A DNA stretch of 64,000 bases from Loxodes magnus (Eukaryota > Ciliophora > Karyorelictea > Loxodida > Loxodidae). Position numbers and translations under genes: made by a program. Shown here piece after piece: positions 1-13,233 of this stretch. How positions within the stretch are numbered: the first letter of the stretch is position 1; each line of letters starts with the position of its first letter. Location: positions 1 through 64,000 of the forward strand of contig CAMPDV010001995.1 in NCBI GenBank assembly GCA_946699065.1, in the 5' to 3' direction. The notes under the pieces are model-generated. The model ran no database searches. It saw nothing but the letters and a program-made list of their open reading frames with translations, and was not told where the DNA came from.

Positions 1-618
1 ATTCTGAATAGTTTTAATTTTGCTTATAGCGTTCCTAATTATTTTTCCAAGGATTAAGATTTGAATAGATTTTTTTCTATAAATTTTTCCTTTTTATGTT
101 GAATATATCCTACATAGTTTTTTAAAAATATCTTATTTATTCTTTCTTTAAATTTCGTTTAGTTAGTAACAGTATTTTCATTGATGTTATTTATTGCACA
201 CGTAACATTTAATTCTTCTTTTAGACTATTATTCCTGTAACACTTACTTAATTTACTAGTTATTTTAAATTCATGTTTACTGTTTATTTAATTTGAGGCT
301 TCATTTTCTATTTCCATAGGATCTGATTAATTCTGTTAAAACGAAAATGGTGATCCTGAATTTATTATTAAATTGAAATAATTCTTTATTCCAGTTTGTT
401 TTCTATTTCTTATGATGATTAATATTGTTTCTCAAGTAAAAACGTTATTAGTTTTTCTAATTTTTCTACTTATCAGTGAGGTATCTATTTTTGAACATAA
501 ATTCTTTTAATGACTTAGATAATATTTCTATTTGAGTTTGTGTCGTAAGTGTTTTTAATTCTGGATTTCCAAGTGGTTAATGTTCGTCATATCAATCATA
601 TTTCTCACTTTCATTCAT
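1..618 (-). CDS. Unknown charged protein, 3' end beyond the window
   Basis: Not recognised. Read on the minus strand from ATG at 618 with TAA/TAG as Gln and TGA as Trp, the product is hydrophilic, rich in N, K, E and Q, and has protein-like composition (early motifs LGNPELKTL and LTTQTQIEIL). A one-base frame change between about 361 and 420 is needed to continue into a second segment (motifs NSGSPFSF and DPMEIENEAS) that runs off the left edge. The change may be a sequencing indel, an intron or decay. The start was chosen as the first ATG of the frame. No known domain is visible. Confidence 0.45.
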
Positions 619-1043
619 TGTAATTATTTCGATTTTTTTATTTTTTATAGAATTTTCCTGTTTAAATATTTAATTAAAAGTTCTGTTATTTCTTAGAAGC
701 CATTTTATGTAATAATATATATGCTAATAAATAACTACTGCTAGTTTTAATTTTAATTCATTTAGTTACGAATTTTTGGGTTTATTAGATTCTTAGCTTA
801 TTTAAGCATTACTTAAGCATCTTTATTAAGATCATAATATCTTTCCTTTATTTTTTATTTTTTACTTTCAAAATTAGAAAAATAATACCTATAGGATTTA
901 TTTTTAATCTAGAATAGTTTGCTAACCTCTTATTATGCCTTCCATACAAAAGCAAGCTATTTTAATATGAAATTTTGTTTTTAGCTTAGATAAATAATTA
1001 AGTTAAATAACTATAATAATTGCTTTTCTAATTTTGCAATTCA
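619..1043. other. AT-rich spacer
   Basis: No protein-like frame, RNA gene or repeat was recognised. It separates the minus-strand gene at the left edge from plus-strand sequence to the right. Confidence 0.4.
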
Positions 1044-1690
1044 ATGGCTATAGAAGCATTATAAGCAATTAGATCACAAATAAATTATACTAACTCTCAA
1101 CATCATCTTGATCAATCAATTAAAATTGGTAATATTATCCTATAAAACAGACTTTAACAGCAGTTTTTTGTATTTAGGTCTTAAAGTTTTGAATTTTTAC
1201 ACAGCAATCGCTGCTCCTATTATTAATCAAATCTTTTTAAATAAAATTTCAAAGTTATACTTATAGGTAGATGATTAGAGTGTAGTCCTGAATCTCGAAT
1301 AACTCTAAAATCAGTAAAGTCATCAAAATGTAAATGTATGTTACTAAGAAATAGTCATTGCAGTAGTTTTAATTAGTTACCCTATGAATAAAAGTATTGG
1401 CTTATTAATCATTTAAAACTAATAGATCATTTGCTTCTATTAATCCATTAACTCTTAAGTATTATCCTTGATTCGTGATTAATTATTGCCATAATTAGGA
1501 GAAAAGGCTGTTTTTTATAAAGTCGCCACAGAGAATATTAGGATTTAGATTATTAAAATTAATGATATTGCTAGATATTCATATGCAATACTCTTACTTA
1601 TATTTGATTTTCATTTGTGGGCAAATAGCAAGACGCAATTGTTAATTTCTCAACACTTATACACTAGCATTAAATATAAAAGCTCTATGA
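1044..1690 (+). CDS. Possible protein-coding segment, unknown
   Basis: From ATG at 1044 the reassigned code gives a short plausible N-terminus (MAIEALQAIRSQINY). After a frame change near 1155-1162 a second frame stays protein-like to about 1690 (motifs LPQLGEKAVFYKVA and FHLWANSKTQ). No homologue was seen elsewhere in the window and no domain is recognised. Because any AT-rich frame stays open in this code, support is composition only. It ends about 120 bp before the TPR-kinase gene on the same strand. Confidence 0.25.
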
Positions 1691-1812
1691 TCTAGTTTAG
1701 AAAGATTAATAATCAGAAGTTAATAATCAGCTATACAGTATTTAATTTAGAAAATAACTTAACTATAATTCATTACTATATAATCTTATTTCATTCTATA
1801 ATCAAACATAAA

Positions 1813-3585
1813 ATGTCAGTACCAGGATAATATCATCTAAAGGGACTCAATCTATTAAAAGAACCTAATTATTCTCAATCAATTTAGTACTTTACTATTG
1901 CTAGCATACTAGATCCTAATTTACCAATGCCACATAATAATAAAGGATTTGCGTTGTTAAAACTAGGCAAATTGTAAGAAGCTATTTAGAGCTACGATAT
2001 AGCTCTTAAAATTTATCCTAATAGTGCAATTATACATAATAATAAAGGAGCTCTATTGTTAAAACTAGGGAAGTATTAAGAAGCTGTTTATGCCTTTGAT
2101 ATAGCTCTTTAATTGGATCCTAATAATGCAATCATGCAGAGTAATAAAGCATATGCATTGAATAGTCTAGGAAAATACAATGAAGCTATTTAAAGTTTTA
2201 ACTAAGCTATTTAACTGGATTCTGCTTAACCATTATCCTACAAACATAAAGGTATTTCTCTATATAAGCTTGGAATTTTTTCTGAAGCAATCTAGTGTCT
2301 TAATACTGCAATCTAGTTAGATCCAAACTATGCAGAAGCTTATATAGCAAAGGTCTAGTTTTTGAAAGCTTTAAATGAGAATCAAGAAGCACTTGAATGT
2401 TTTATTAAGGCTAGCAAATTGAATCCTTAACTGAAGATTCCTTAAATAAATACTATGCCTTAAGATATTAAAGCTTAAAAAACATATACTATAGAAGATA
2501 CTTGATAATTATTATATTAAAATGGTGCTAGTGTAGATAGCTAATCTAATATAAGAATTTGAAACTATAAAGATTTAATTCCCAACAATCAGTTTCTTAA
2601 TTATTTATAAGTACTAGCTAAAGATTAATACGGAATTGTTTATCTTATTACTATCGATGCATCTAATTATGCTCTTAAACTATTTACCTAATAGAGTGAT
2701 CAGCAGAAACTAATAGATTAGTTCTATTTCGAGTGCAAAGAACTTTTATATATAAGCAATTAAAGAGTTTAAAGACTTGTAGGAGTTGCTATTGATACTT
2801 AAGATTAAGAAAATTACAACTTTTGCTTGTTATTAGATTTTTAGTGCTAAGCAAGCTTGTTCTAGTAAATCTAGACAAAATAACTATTCAAAGAAAAATT
2901 TAAAAGAATCTGCCATGAGATATTATTAGAAACTTAATTTACTTAACTAGATAGCAGAAGACTTAAAGGCTATTCACTCTAGAAACTTAATACATAAAGA
3001 ACTAAAATCTTTAAATATTCTATTAGACGAAGAATATACTCCAAAGATACTAATTTTAGGATTATTCGATAATACTAACTGATTAACATCAATAGAAAAA
3101 AGAGGATTACATCAATGACTGGCACCCGAACAGTTTGAAAAGAGAGTTACTTAAAAGAGTGATATCTGATCTTTAGGTTGTATCGGAGTGGAAATATTTA
3201 ATGAAGGATGACTTTATCCAAATATAAATGAATAAGAATAACTAAAATAAATAGTCTATATTAATAAAATGATTCCTAGATTTTCAAACGAAATACTACA
3301 GAATCTGAATTAACTGATCTATTCTACAGATGCTTAGCTTTCGACCAGAATATCAGACCAGATATAGATAGTTTTATAAGTTAAATAGAAAAATTAAAAC
3401 AAAAGTGAAATCCTTAAAGATAGCTCGAAAGTTTTTAGGATTAGAGTTAAGTGATAAAGTAAGAAGGAGTATATAAAATACAATAATACTTAAGTCAAGA
3501 GTAGAAAAATATATCAGAAGAAGGAATGTAAGAAACAAAGTTTGAGAATTGGAAGATAAGTGAAATTGAAGAGAAAAAGAGATGA
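1813..3585 (+). pseudogene. TPR-pseudokinase copy A, frame-disrupted
   Basis: The ATG at 1813 follows an A-rich stretch as in the other family members. About five TPR units (motifs LGKYNEAIQSF, LDPNNA) are followed from about 2490 by a kinase-like domain (RIWNYKDLIP, degenerate glycine loop AKDQYGIVYL, ALK lysine motif). Compared with copy B there is one extra A in an A-run near 2896 and one missing A near 3298. The 400 bases between, which hold the catalytic-loop HKE, WLAPEQF and DIWSLGC, are out of frame. The frame is restored for RPDID and the tail, and TGA at 3583 aligns with the terminal TGA of the other copies. In-frame TGA codes W at IEDTW and RIWNY. Either a decayed gene or two homopolymer sequencing errors. 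Confidence 0.8.
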
Positions 3586-4479
3586 AGAGGGAAATTTTTT
3601 AAAGATGATATTAAATTTAGTTTTTATAGAATATTTTGTTAACTAGCTAGAGTAAATAGACTTTAAAGTATTGATAGCTTTATCTAAACTAAGTATTTAT
3701 ACTAGTTTTATAAGTTATGATTATTAAATACAAAAGATAAATATAACTAAAATTTAAGGTAATTAAGAGACTCAATTTATGTCTGAAAGAAAGCAGTTAA
3801 ATCTATCTGAAAATAACAAGAAACGATTTCCAGAATCGTCTACTATATTTAAATTAGTTGATTCTTATCTTAACTGATTATATCTAGCTATCATTTTGTT
3901 AAAATTAAAAAATAGTTCTAAAGTTTAGGCTTATTTTTCAAAAAGCCTTACATTTTCGAATAAGCAAGAAATATCTATATTATTTAGATTCTAGCATAAT
4001 TAATGCCAAGTTACTAAATTAACTGACTTAGTTACCTCATTTTAGTAAAGACTATCCTTATCTAACTCTAAACTTACTTAATAATATTACTTGTATTGCT
4101 AAAAGAAATTAAATTACTTATGATAATTACTCTAAATAAAGTTTATTAAAGTATTATTTTCTATTTATTTAGGAAAATTAATCAATCTATAGAAATGCTA
4201 AAAGGTAATTCTTAATTTAAATCTTTTATAATTCATTTAAATCACTGCTTACCATACAGGTATGTGTGATACCATCACTTCAATGATGAAAAATGTCATT
4301 TTTTATTTCTAGTAACTTCATTATAATTATTTAAGAACTTTTAATAAGCCTTTTTACTCAGATTTCAGTTCACTGAATCTAGATCTAATGCTTAGGTATA
4401 TTAAAAGTTTAGAGGATGCATTTTAGAAGTTTTGGGGAATTAAATATTAATCTCATCTTTTAATTCTTAGAAGAGAATA
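3586..4479. other. AT-rich spacer
   Basis: Lies between the TPR-pseudokinase stop and the family B copy. Frames are open, as everywhere in this code, but nothing repeats elsewhere in the window and no motif was recognised. Confidence 0.35.
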
Positions 4480-5880
4480 AGCACTGCCTTCTTAGTTAGC
4501 GCTTTTGAGGTTGTTATTCGGAAATAATATTGAAGAAGCATACTTTTATTTTAAGTTCCTAAAGTATTCTCTCTTAAAGTTTAGAGATGACTCTTTATGC
4601 AGTTATAATGTCTTAATTCTTCATAATTTCAAAGTAATGAAAAAGGATATATAATTTTGATGGTTTAACTATACCAAACTTTATTTGCTACCTATTTGCA
4701 TCATCAAAAAGTAGAAAATATAAATATTAGCTGCATTATTTCAAGAAGGTTTATGCGTTTTTTCATTTCTTTAAGTAAAGTTTTGATGTAAATAGCTAAT
4801 GTTATTGATACACTGTAAATGAAATAATTATATAGATCTTTTAAAGAAGATAGGAATATACTGGGTAACATAAACCAAATAAAAAGCAAGAAAAATCAAT
4901 CTAATTTACTTTTCAGCTACTTAAAGAAAAAGGAGAAACTATCATTATTTTTATTTTTTTGTTAGAAACTGTTTCGTTAGATTAACTAATACTGAGGTAT
5001 TTATAAGACTATAGAGAAAGGAATTTTATATAAATTAGTAATACAAAATTTCTTAAAAAATCATTTTAGAAAGAATTGGAACTTAAATAGTAAGTTTTGC
5101 TACGAAATATTACAATTTTGAAAAAAGCCTTTATAGGATGAGTTCGAATGTGAAGACTAGGATTATATAAGCTTAACTATAGTTCTTGATCATAAGTAAA
5201 TTATTAAATAGAGCTATTAGAATAATAAAATTTTCTTTGAGAATAGCAGTCAAATTTTTACTTCCTTTATTTAATTTACTTCAAACAGAAGCAGATAAAA
5301 ATTAGCTTAAAAATTGAGAGGTTTTATTAGAGCAAATCTTAACATTATGAAAATTACAAGAATTCTTTAACTTCTGAGTAGAAACCAATATCACAATATG
5401 TAGATTATGGCTAAGCGTAAAGACCAATTACACTAAAAATAATTAACAAATTTAAAAAATACAGCTTAGTAAAAACCCAAAAAATTAAGCTTTCTTTTAG
5501 TATTTGAAAAATCAAAAAATGGTAAGTAGATATAATTTAAAGGCATAAATACTGTATTCTATAACTTAGATCGATATAAAGATCAATTACAACATCAAGA
5601 ACAGATTTAGTAGCAATCAAGGCTTAACTTGTTAATAAATTCGATAAAGATTTATGAATATTAAATTTTAAAGCAAGATTTAAAATCCTGGAAATGAACT
5701 TCATAAGTAAAGTTATTTTAAATAAAACTTTTAGCAAAAATAATAAATCAATAAAATTCTTGATTAAGAATACTATATTAAGAAATTCACTGCAGAACGA
5801 CTGAACAGCAAAAAAAGGATATATTAAAAAAGATAAATATTTGGAAGCAGCTGAAATAATTCAAATAACATCGTTAGTGA
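4480..5880 (+). pseudogene. Family B element, copy 1 (unknown protein, frameshifted)
   Basis: Aligns with six other diverged copies in this window. The N-terminal part carries the FKFLK/FKFLE motif near 4550, and the C-terminal part carries NSLTSEQK and ISQY near 5370 and DLVAIKAQL and DLWILN near 5610, with W written TGA. Several one-base frame changes are needed to follow the shared protein, so this copy is probably not functional. The function is unknown and no domain was recognised. It lies downstream of TPR-pseudokinase copy A on the same strand, an arrangement repeated at other loci here. Confidence 0.55.
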
Positions 5881-5889
5881 ATACTCACG

Positions 5890-7330
5890 TTCCTTCTAAT
5901 CCTAGTATTTTTTTCTTCTAATCTTTATCATCTCATTCTTATTTTTTATCAACATTATATAATTAAAAAAAATTATAATTACTCAACTAAACTAGATTTA
6001 ACTATTATATATATTCTCTATTTCTTATATAAAGGCGTTGTCTTACAACGAAATTTACATTGTTGATTTTTATTATTGACTTTTATTGCTCTCAGTTAAA
6101 ATAAATTTAATCTTATTTTTTATCTGAGACTTCATATTTATACCTTTCTTAAGTATTCAATCTCTCCTAATTTTTATCTTCCTATTTAAGGATCTATTTA
6201 CTCTCTACTAAGGCATTCTTTCTATAAACTCTCCAATTTTTAGCTTAATTATAGTTTAAACTATCTTTTTATTATTTATTATTTATTATGCATTTTAATC
6301 TTGAAAGCATTTTATGACTTTCTCTGTTTCATCTTAAACTTTTATGATCCAAATTCAAGTTACTTTAACAGTTTTTCATACTAATTTTACCAAGTAGTTA
6401 AAGAGTAGACATTTACTTTCTTTTATTCCTCTTTTTGATATTGCTCTAATTAGAAATACTTAAAAAATAGATTAAAGGTATTTAGTTTTTTATCAATCTG
6501 AAGCTACTAGAATGTTTTATTACATTTATTTGTCTTTAAGCAAATCTCCCGTTTTAATAGCCTAACTCTATATTTATTCTGCTAAGTTTACCTTGTTCAT
6601 CCCTTTTTCATAATCTTTCTTTAGTTACTCTTAGATCTAGTTAAGCCATAATTTCTTAATTTGCTTATCTCTTCTCTTTGGAAGAAAGCTTTGTTCTCTT
6701 CATCAACATTTACTTAATTATATCATATTGATTATCATAAGAGGAGGTTACAGTTCCGCTTTTCAAAGTACTTAATTACGATTCTCTTTTCTATATTTAA
6801 TCAATCTTAATTGAAACCACTATCTGATATGACTTGCTAAATTTTTTAATTTAAGGTCTACAGATTTGTAAAGAGCCTTCATAGGAAAAGAATTAGCAAT
6901 ACTTGATTTTAATCTTACTGTTTTATTTCTATTCATAAGGATATTTATCAGTACTCCTCTAATGACTCCTTTTTTTCTTCACTAATTAGTTATCTTCTCT
7001 TTTACCAAGAAACTACAAATTTTAAAGATTCCTTCTTCTATAAAAGCTTATTCTTAGAAATTTAGATATTTTTCATTCCCTCGATTAATACTCTTAGTTG
7101 TACTTATAGAATTTCTTATCTTTTAGCAATTTTTTCTAGTTATTTATGGACCTAAAAGAAAGGCATCTAATTGAATTTTTTAGATGGCTCTATATTGCTG
7201 CTCTTAGACTTAACCATTGTATTTTGGTTTATTTATGCTCTTTCGCTCCTAAACATCTTAATCCTTATTGTTCAATTCTTTGAGACTAAGTTAAAAGCTT
7301 TTAATAATTTTAGTTAATATTTTCCTGTTA
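5890..7330 (-). pseudogene. Coiled-coil family, copy 1
   Basis: On the minus strand it aligns with the copy at 15420-17110 over most of its length; the best matches are 7070-7320 against 16860-17110. The reading is rich in K, E, Q and N with heptad-like stretches (QEQQYRAIQKIQ, KSINRGNEKYLNF), suggesting a long coiled coil. The frame changes several times, so the copy is probably decayed or carries sequence errors. It begins beside a plus-strand segment that resembles the gene starting near 17130, so the divergent pair seems to have been duplicated together. Confidence 0.5.
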
Positions 7331-7339
7331 CCACTTTCT

Positions 7340-7800
7340 TGCTTTTTTAGGTTAAAATGGGCATTATAATTAGTAAATTAGAGATAAGTTCCCTTTGTCT
7401 AAATGTCCTTCATATAAGTCTCTTGTATTTGATTCAGTAATAACCCTAAATGCAACAACAGATATATGATACTCACTTGTCTTTTTGAAATAAGGGTTTT
7501 AGTCTATTCTTATCATTTTGATTAAAATTAATTATTCCTTTCAAACTTAATACCATAATTCTCCCATGAGTATTCCTAGATTTTAATATTGAAATTACTT
7601 TTAAGTGCTTAAGATAGAGGAACTCTCTCTAGAGACACTAAAAGCTATTTAATGCTTTACTTATTTCTTGCTATTAAAATTGCTTTTCTTGCTTAGTATT
7701 CTCACTAACAAAGTGTAGAGTTGCCTTAATTTGCTTTTAGTGCTATTTCTTTATTGTTTCTTATTAAAATTTACTGTTCTTAGGGTTATAACTTATAGCA
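7340..7800 (+). pseudogene. Diverged partial copy of the 17.1-19.0 kb gene
   Basis: The DNA from the TTTTTAGGTTAAA motif near 7345 to about 7500 resembles 17360-17520 in order and spacing, including a similar ACAGATATAT segment. Reading with the reassigned code gives a protein-like frame with motif NATTDIW against NYTDIF in the better copy. Similarity fades after about 7600. It starts next to the start region of the minus-strand coiled-coil copy, the same divergent layout as at 17.1 kb. It is probably a decayed duplicate. Confidence 0.3.
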
Positions 7801-8395
7801 GCTTGGATATAAAACTTCAGATAGTACTTTAGTTAGCAGTTTAAAAGGATGAAAAGCATTTAAAATAATCAATTGCTAAAGTCTCTTATTTTTAGAAGAA
7901 ACAGGTAAAGAATATAATAAAGTCCAGAAAATTCAAATTATAGTTTAACTAAAGTTGCAGGAATCAACTCTATAAGAACAGCTAAAGAAGCAAATTGGAA
8001 CAAAAAAGCAAAGTGAAAAATAAAAAAGATAGAGTAGTTAAAAAACAGAATTTAATAAACACTAACACAAATACTATATCGATACAACTGAATATGCCTA
8101 AAGTATAAACCTTTTAATTCTTCTATCATTATTATAGTTATAAAATAGAGTCCTAATGAATTAAATTTTACAGGATTTAGATTCTAGCATTTAGAGAGAT
8201 AAGATTAAAGATATCATTAGCAGATATAATCATTAGTATTACTTATATCACTAACTTTAATATCTACATCATTATCAGTTATTACTCTTATAATACCATA
8301 CTACCTAAAATCTATATACTACTCACATTATTAAATATAGCTTATTAACTAAACAACTTCTATTTATTAAATTAATAGTCAGTTATAATTGAAAA
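7801..8395. other. Spacer upstream of TPR-pseudokinase copy B
   Basis: AT-rich with no recognised gene. The last 60 bases before the ATG at 8396 are nearly all A/T, as before the other TPR-kinase starts. Confidence 0.35.
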
Positions 8396-11190
8396 ATGTC
8401 AGAAGCTTTTTAATATTTATTAGAAGCAGATTAATTGTATGAATAAGGAAATTATCTTGAAGCCATAGAGTATACTGAAATATCTATTATATTAGAACCA
8501 AATAATCATACTGCTCATAATATTAAAGGACTTTCGCTACATTAATTAGGAAAATACCATGAAGCTATTTAGAGTTTTAATACAGCACTTAATCTGAATT
8601 TTAATGCTGCACCTGTTCATCACAATAAAGGAATCACACTGGAAAAGTTAGGCTAATATAATGAAGCAATTTAAAGCTTTGATAAAGCTCTTGAACTGGA
8701 TCCTAATGATGCAAATACTTATTATTATAAAGGATATACACTACAAAATTTAGGCTAATATAATGAAGCAATTTAAAGCTTTGATAAATCTCTTGAACTG
8801 GATCCTAATGATGCAAATACTTATTATTATAAAGGATATGCACTGGGAAAAACTAAACAAATATAGTGAAGCTCTATAAAGCTTCGATAAAGCTCTTAAA
8901 CTAAATTCTTATGATGCAAATACTCATCTTTATAAAGGATCTGTACTGGAACAGTTAGGTAAATATAATGAAGCTATTAAAAGTTATGATTTAGCTCTTA
9001 ATCTAAATCCTAATTTTGCAGCTGCACACTATGGAAAAGGATCTGCACTTCGTAACTTAGGTTAATGCAATGAAGCTAATTAGAGTTTTGACATAGCTCT
9101 TAATCTAGACCCTTATGATATAGTAGCTCATAATGATAAAGGACTTGCACTGAATCAGCTAGGTAATTATAACGAAGCTCTATAAAGCTTCGATAAAGCT
9201 CTTAAACTGGATTCTAATAGTTCGGAAACTCATTACAATAAAGGACTTACATTGTATGACATCAGAAAATATAGTGAAGCGTTATAGAGTCTTGATAAAG
9301 CACTTTAGCAAAATCCTAATTTTGCACTTGCTCATAGTTGTAAAGGATCCGTTCTTCGTAACTTGGGAAAATATAATGAAGCTTTATAGAGCTTTGATAA
9401 AGCTATTAGACTTGATGCTAAAATTGGAACTGCCTATAATAATAAAGGAATTACTCTTTCTATGCTAGGTAGGAATAATGAAGCTATTTAGAATTTTAAT
9501 TTAGCTCTTAAACTAGATCCTCACTAAGCAGCTACTCATATTAATAAAGGAAAAGCACTTATTTAATTAGAAAAATATACTGAAGCAATTTAGAGTTATG
9601 ATATAGCTCTTAAGTTAGATTCTAATTTTGTAACTCCCCATAATGAAAAAGGTGTTGCGCTGCAAATGTTAGGCAAATACAATGAAGCTTTATAAAGCTA
9701 TAATATAGCTCTTTAACTAGACCCTCATAATTCAGAAGCACACTGCAATAAAGGATCGACGTTAGAGAATCAAGGTAATTACCATGAAGCTATTTTAAGT
9801 TTCAACTAAGCTATTAGACTTAATTCCAATTTCGCAAAAACCCTACAAGCACAAAGGATTTTCTCTCTTCAAACTAGGAAATTATTCATAAGCAACCTAG
9901 TTTATTAACTTAGCTGTCTAGTTAGATCCTGAATACGCAGAAGCTTATTACGATAAAGGTTTAGTTCTTTAGGCTTTAAATCAGAACCAAGAAGCACTTG
10001 AATGCTTTTCGAAAGCTAATAAATTAGACCCCTAACTAAACATCTCCTAAATAATAAAAATATCTTAAGATACCCAACCATATAACATTGTTACTGTAGA
10101 AGATACTTGATAATTATTATATTAAAATGGTGCTAGTGTAGATAGCTAATCTAATATAAGAATTTGAAACTATAAAGATTTAATTCCCAACAATCAGTTT
10201 CTTAATTATTTATAAGTATTAGCTAAAGATTAATACGGAATTGTTTATCTTATTACTATCGATGCATCTAATTATGCTCTTAAACTATTTACCTAATAGA
10301 GTGATCAGCAGAAACTAATAGATTAGTTCTATTTCGAGTGCAAAGAACTTCTGTTGATAAACAGTACGAGAGTTTAAAGACTTGTAGGAGTTGCTATTGA
10401 TACTTAAGATTAAGAAAATTACAACTTTTGCTTGTTATTAGATTTTTAGTGCTAAGCAAGCTTGTTCTAGTAAATCTAGACAAAATAACTATTCAAAGAA
10501 AATTTAAAAGAATCTGCCATGAGATATTATTAGAAACTTAATTTACTTAGTTAAATAGCAGAAGGCTTAAAGACTATTCACTCTAGAAACTTAATACATA
10601 AAGAACTAAAATCTCTAAATATTCTATTAGACGAAGAATATACTCCAAAGATACTAATTTTAGGATTATTCGATAATACTAACTGATTAACATCAATAGA
10701 AAAAAGAGGATTACATCAATGACTGGCACCCGAACAGTTTGAAAAGAGAGTTACTTAAAAGAGTGATATCTGATCTTTAGGTTGTATCGGAGTGGAAATA
10801 TTTAATGAAGGATGACTTTATCCAAATATAAATGAATAAGAATAACTAAAATAAATAGTCTATATTAATAAAATGATTCCTAGATTTTCAAACGAAATAC
10901 TACAAGAATCTGAATTAACTGATCTATTCTACAGATGCTTAGCTTTCGACCAGAATATCAGACCAGATATAGATGGTTTTATAAGTTAAATAGAAAGATT
11001 AAAGTAAAAGTGAAATCCTTAAAGATAGCTCGAAAGTTTTTAGGATTAGAGTTAAGTGATAAAGTAAGAAGGAGTATATAAAATACAATAATACTTAAGT
11101 CAAGAGTAGAAAAATATATCAGAAGAAGGAATGTAAGAAACAAAGTTTGAGAATTGGAAGATAATTGAAATTGAAGCGAAGAAGAGTTGA
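8396..11190 (+). CDS. TPR-pseudokinase copy B
   Basis: The start MSEAF at 8396 matches the MSEA start of copy E. About 14 TPR units follow (LGKYNEAIQSFDKAL, LDPND), then from about 10100 a kinase-like domain. The domain has AKDQYGIVYL in place of the glycine loop, ALKLF (ATP lysine kept), HKELKSLN where kinases have HRD, ILG where DFG is expected, then WLAPEQF, DIWSLGC and RPDID. The invariant catalytic Asp and the metal-binding Asp are both replaced, so catalysis is unlikely; TPR plus pseudokinase suggests a scaffold (inference). Two +1 indels, near 8848 (GGGAAAAAC) and 9841 (AAAAACCC), break the TPR frame while the kinase frame is clean. TGA codes W seven or more times, and the terminal TGA is at 11188. 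Confidence 0.82.
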
Positions 11191-11479
11191 AGAGTGAAAC
11201 TTTTTATAGATGATTTTATATAATTTTAAGTTAATTAAATATGAGCTATTTACAAACTAAAGCTGATATATTTTAAAATATTAGTAATTTAGTTAAATAA
11301 GTGCTTTAATATTCAAAAAGGTTCGGATATTAGTTAAAGATTAGCCACTTTACAAGCTCCTTTTAATATTCAGGAATATTTTTAACTATCCTATATTTCA
11401 ACTTGCACTATTATGCTACCTTTATATAGATAATCTTAAATTTATTATTGATTTATATATTTAAGATTAAGCATATAAA

Positions 11480-11775
11480 ATCATTATTTTCTATTTATTT
11501 AAAATGAAAACATATGTATCAATCAATTGAAATAGATAAAGACCATTAATATTTAGATCAATTATATTAGATTCCAAGCTCAGCTTAGCCTTAAGATATG
11601 CTTTATGCCTATTAATTTAATGCATATAATATAATTTTATTTCTAGCTGTTTAGTTGCATTTATTTAGGAGACTAATTATTAACTTTACTCTTCTTGTGG
11701 TTTAATGAATTTAAGTCCTAAGCTTAGTTATATTAACAGATTAGAGGAAATATTTAGAAGTTTTAGAAGATTAAA
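11480..11775. repeat. Duplicated segment, copy 1 (partner at 53835-54142)
   Basis: About 300 bp beginning AAATCATTATTTTCTATTTA is nearly identical to 53835-54142, and both follow a TPR-pseudokinase gene. It contains ATG at 11503 and 11513 with open frames, and it runs into a MORN-like coding segment here but into family B at the other site. It may be the 5' part of a duplicated gene whose 3' parts differ. Confidence 0.6.
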
Positions 11776-13233
11776 ATTATTAATCACATATGGAGTGGAA
11801 AGTATAGTGATGGATCTCGATATGAAGGCAATTTGTAGAAGATCTAAAATAAGGAAGAGAGAAATATTATTATGCAGATGGACAAATATATAAAGGCCAG
11901 TGGTTCTATAATAGCTTAAAGATTTATCTATCTAGTAGCTAGAAAGCTATATTGAAAGAATTTAATGCCTTAGTGAAGCTATTGAGCTAAATCCTAATTA
12001 TACAAAAGTATTGTATGATAAAGATCTAGTTTTTCAAGATTTAAACCAGAATCAAGAAGTACTCCAATATTTAGCACAGCGCATTAAATAGATACTAAAT
12101 AATAAATTCCTAAAATAAGAATGATTAATGAAGTAACCTAAAAATAAAAAGGAATTTCTATAGAAGATATTTGATAATTACTAAAATAAAATGGCGCTAT
12201 TGTAGATATCAAGTCTAACTTAAGAATTTGAAACTATAGAGATTTAGTTCCAAATAATCAGTTTCTAAGCAACTTATAAAAATATCTTAAGACTAATTTG
12301 GAACTTTTTATTTTGGTTCTATTGACAGGTCTAACTATATGATTAAGAATTTAACTAATAAAGTAATCAGTAGAAATTAATAGATTAGTTCTATTTTGAA
12401 TGTAAAGAACTTTTGCTACTTAACAACTTTGAATCTTATAACTTAAGGGAGTTGCTATTGATACTTAAGAATAAGGAAATTACAATTTTTGTCTTTTATT
12501 AGATCTTCAGTGTAAAAGTAGTTTATTCTAATAAATTTAGGCAAATTAATTATTCAAAGACAATCAAAAAGGATCTGCTTTAAGATTTTATAAGAAACTA
12601 AATTTACTTATTAAATAGCGGAAGGCTTTAGTCTATTCACACCAGAAACTTAATCCACAAAGGAATTAAATCTATAAATATTCTATTAGATAATGAAGAT
12701 TAACCTAAATTATACCTTTTGGATTATTTGATAGTACATACTGATTAACGATAATAGAATAAAAAGGAGTACATCAATGAATGGCTCCTGAACAATTTGA
12801 AAAGAAATTTACTTAAAAGAGTGACATCTGATCTTTAGGTTGTATAGGAGTAGAACTATTCAATGAAGGACTACTTTATCCAAATAAAAATGAGTAAGAA
12901 TAATTAAAGTAAATAGTTTATATTAATAAAATGATTCCTTAGTTTTCAAGAGAAATACTATAAGAACCTTAATTATTCTACAAATGTCTAGCCTATGACC
13001 AGAATATAAGACCAGATATTGATAGTTTCATTAGGTAGGTAAATAAAATAAAAGTGAGCCCATAAAGTTATATTGAAGATACAAGTTAATAGAGTTAGAG
13101 AAAAGTGTTGAAAGAAGAAGGTAATAACAAATAATATTAAAGTCAAGAGGTATAGAGTACATCAGAAAAAGGATTTAAAGAGGCAAAGCTAGAGAAATCA
13201 AAGCTAAGCAATAGTAAAGAAAATAATAGTTGA
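11776..13233 (+). pseudogene. MORN/TPR/pseudokinase remnant (copy C)
   Basis: Two MORN repeats can be read at about 11795-11905 (YSDGSRYEGN, then YADGQIYKGQW) in two frames one base apart. A single TPR remnant follows near 11970-12110 (SEAIELNPNY, LNQNQEVLQY). The kinase-like domain runs to about 13040, with KDQFGTFYF, CLLLDLQ, WMAPEQF, DIWSLGC and RPDID. The N-lobe and catalytic loop are split by several indels, and HKE has decayed to HKG, so this is a pseudogene. It aligns with copy B from about 12150, and TGA at 13231 falls at the position of the family stop. MORN repeats usually bind membranes or form scaffolds; whether they belonged to the same ancestral gene is uncertain. Confidence 0.7.
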
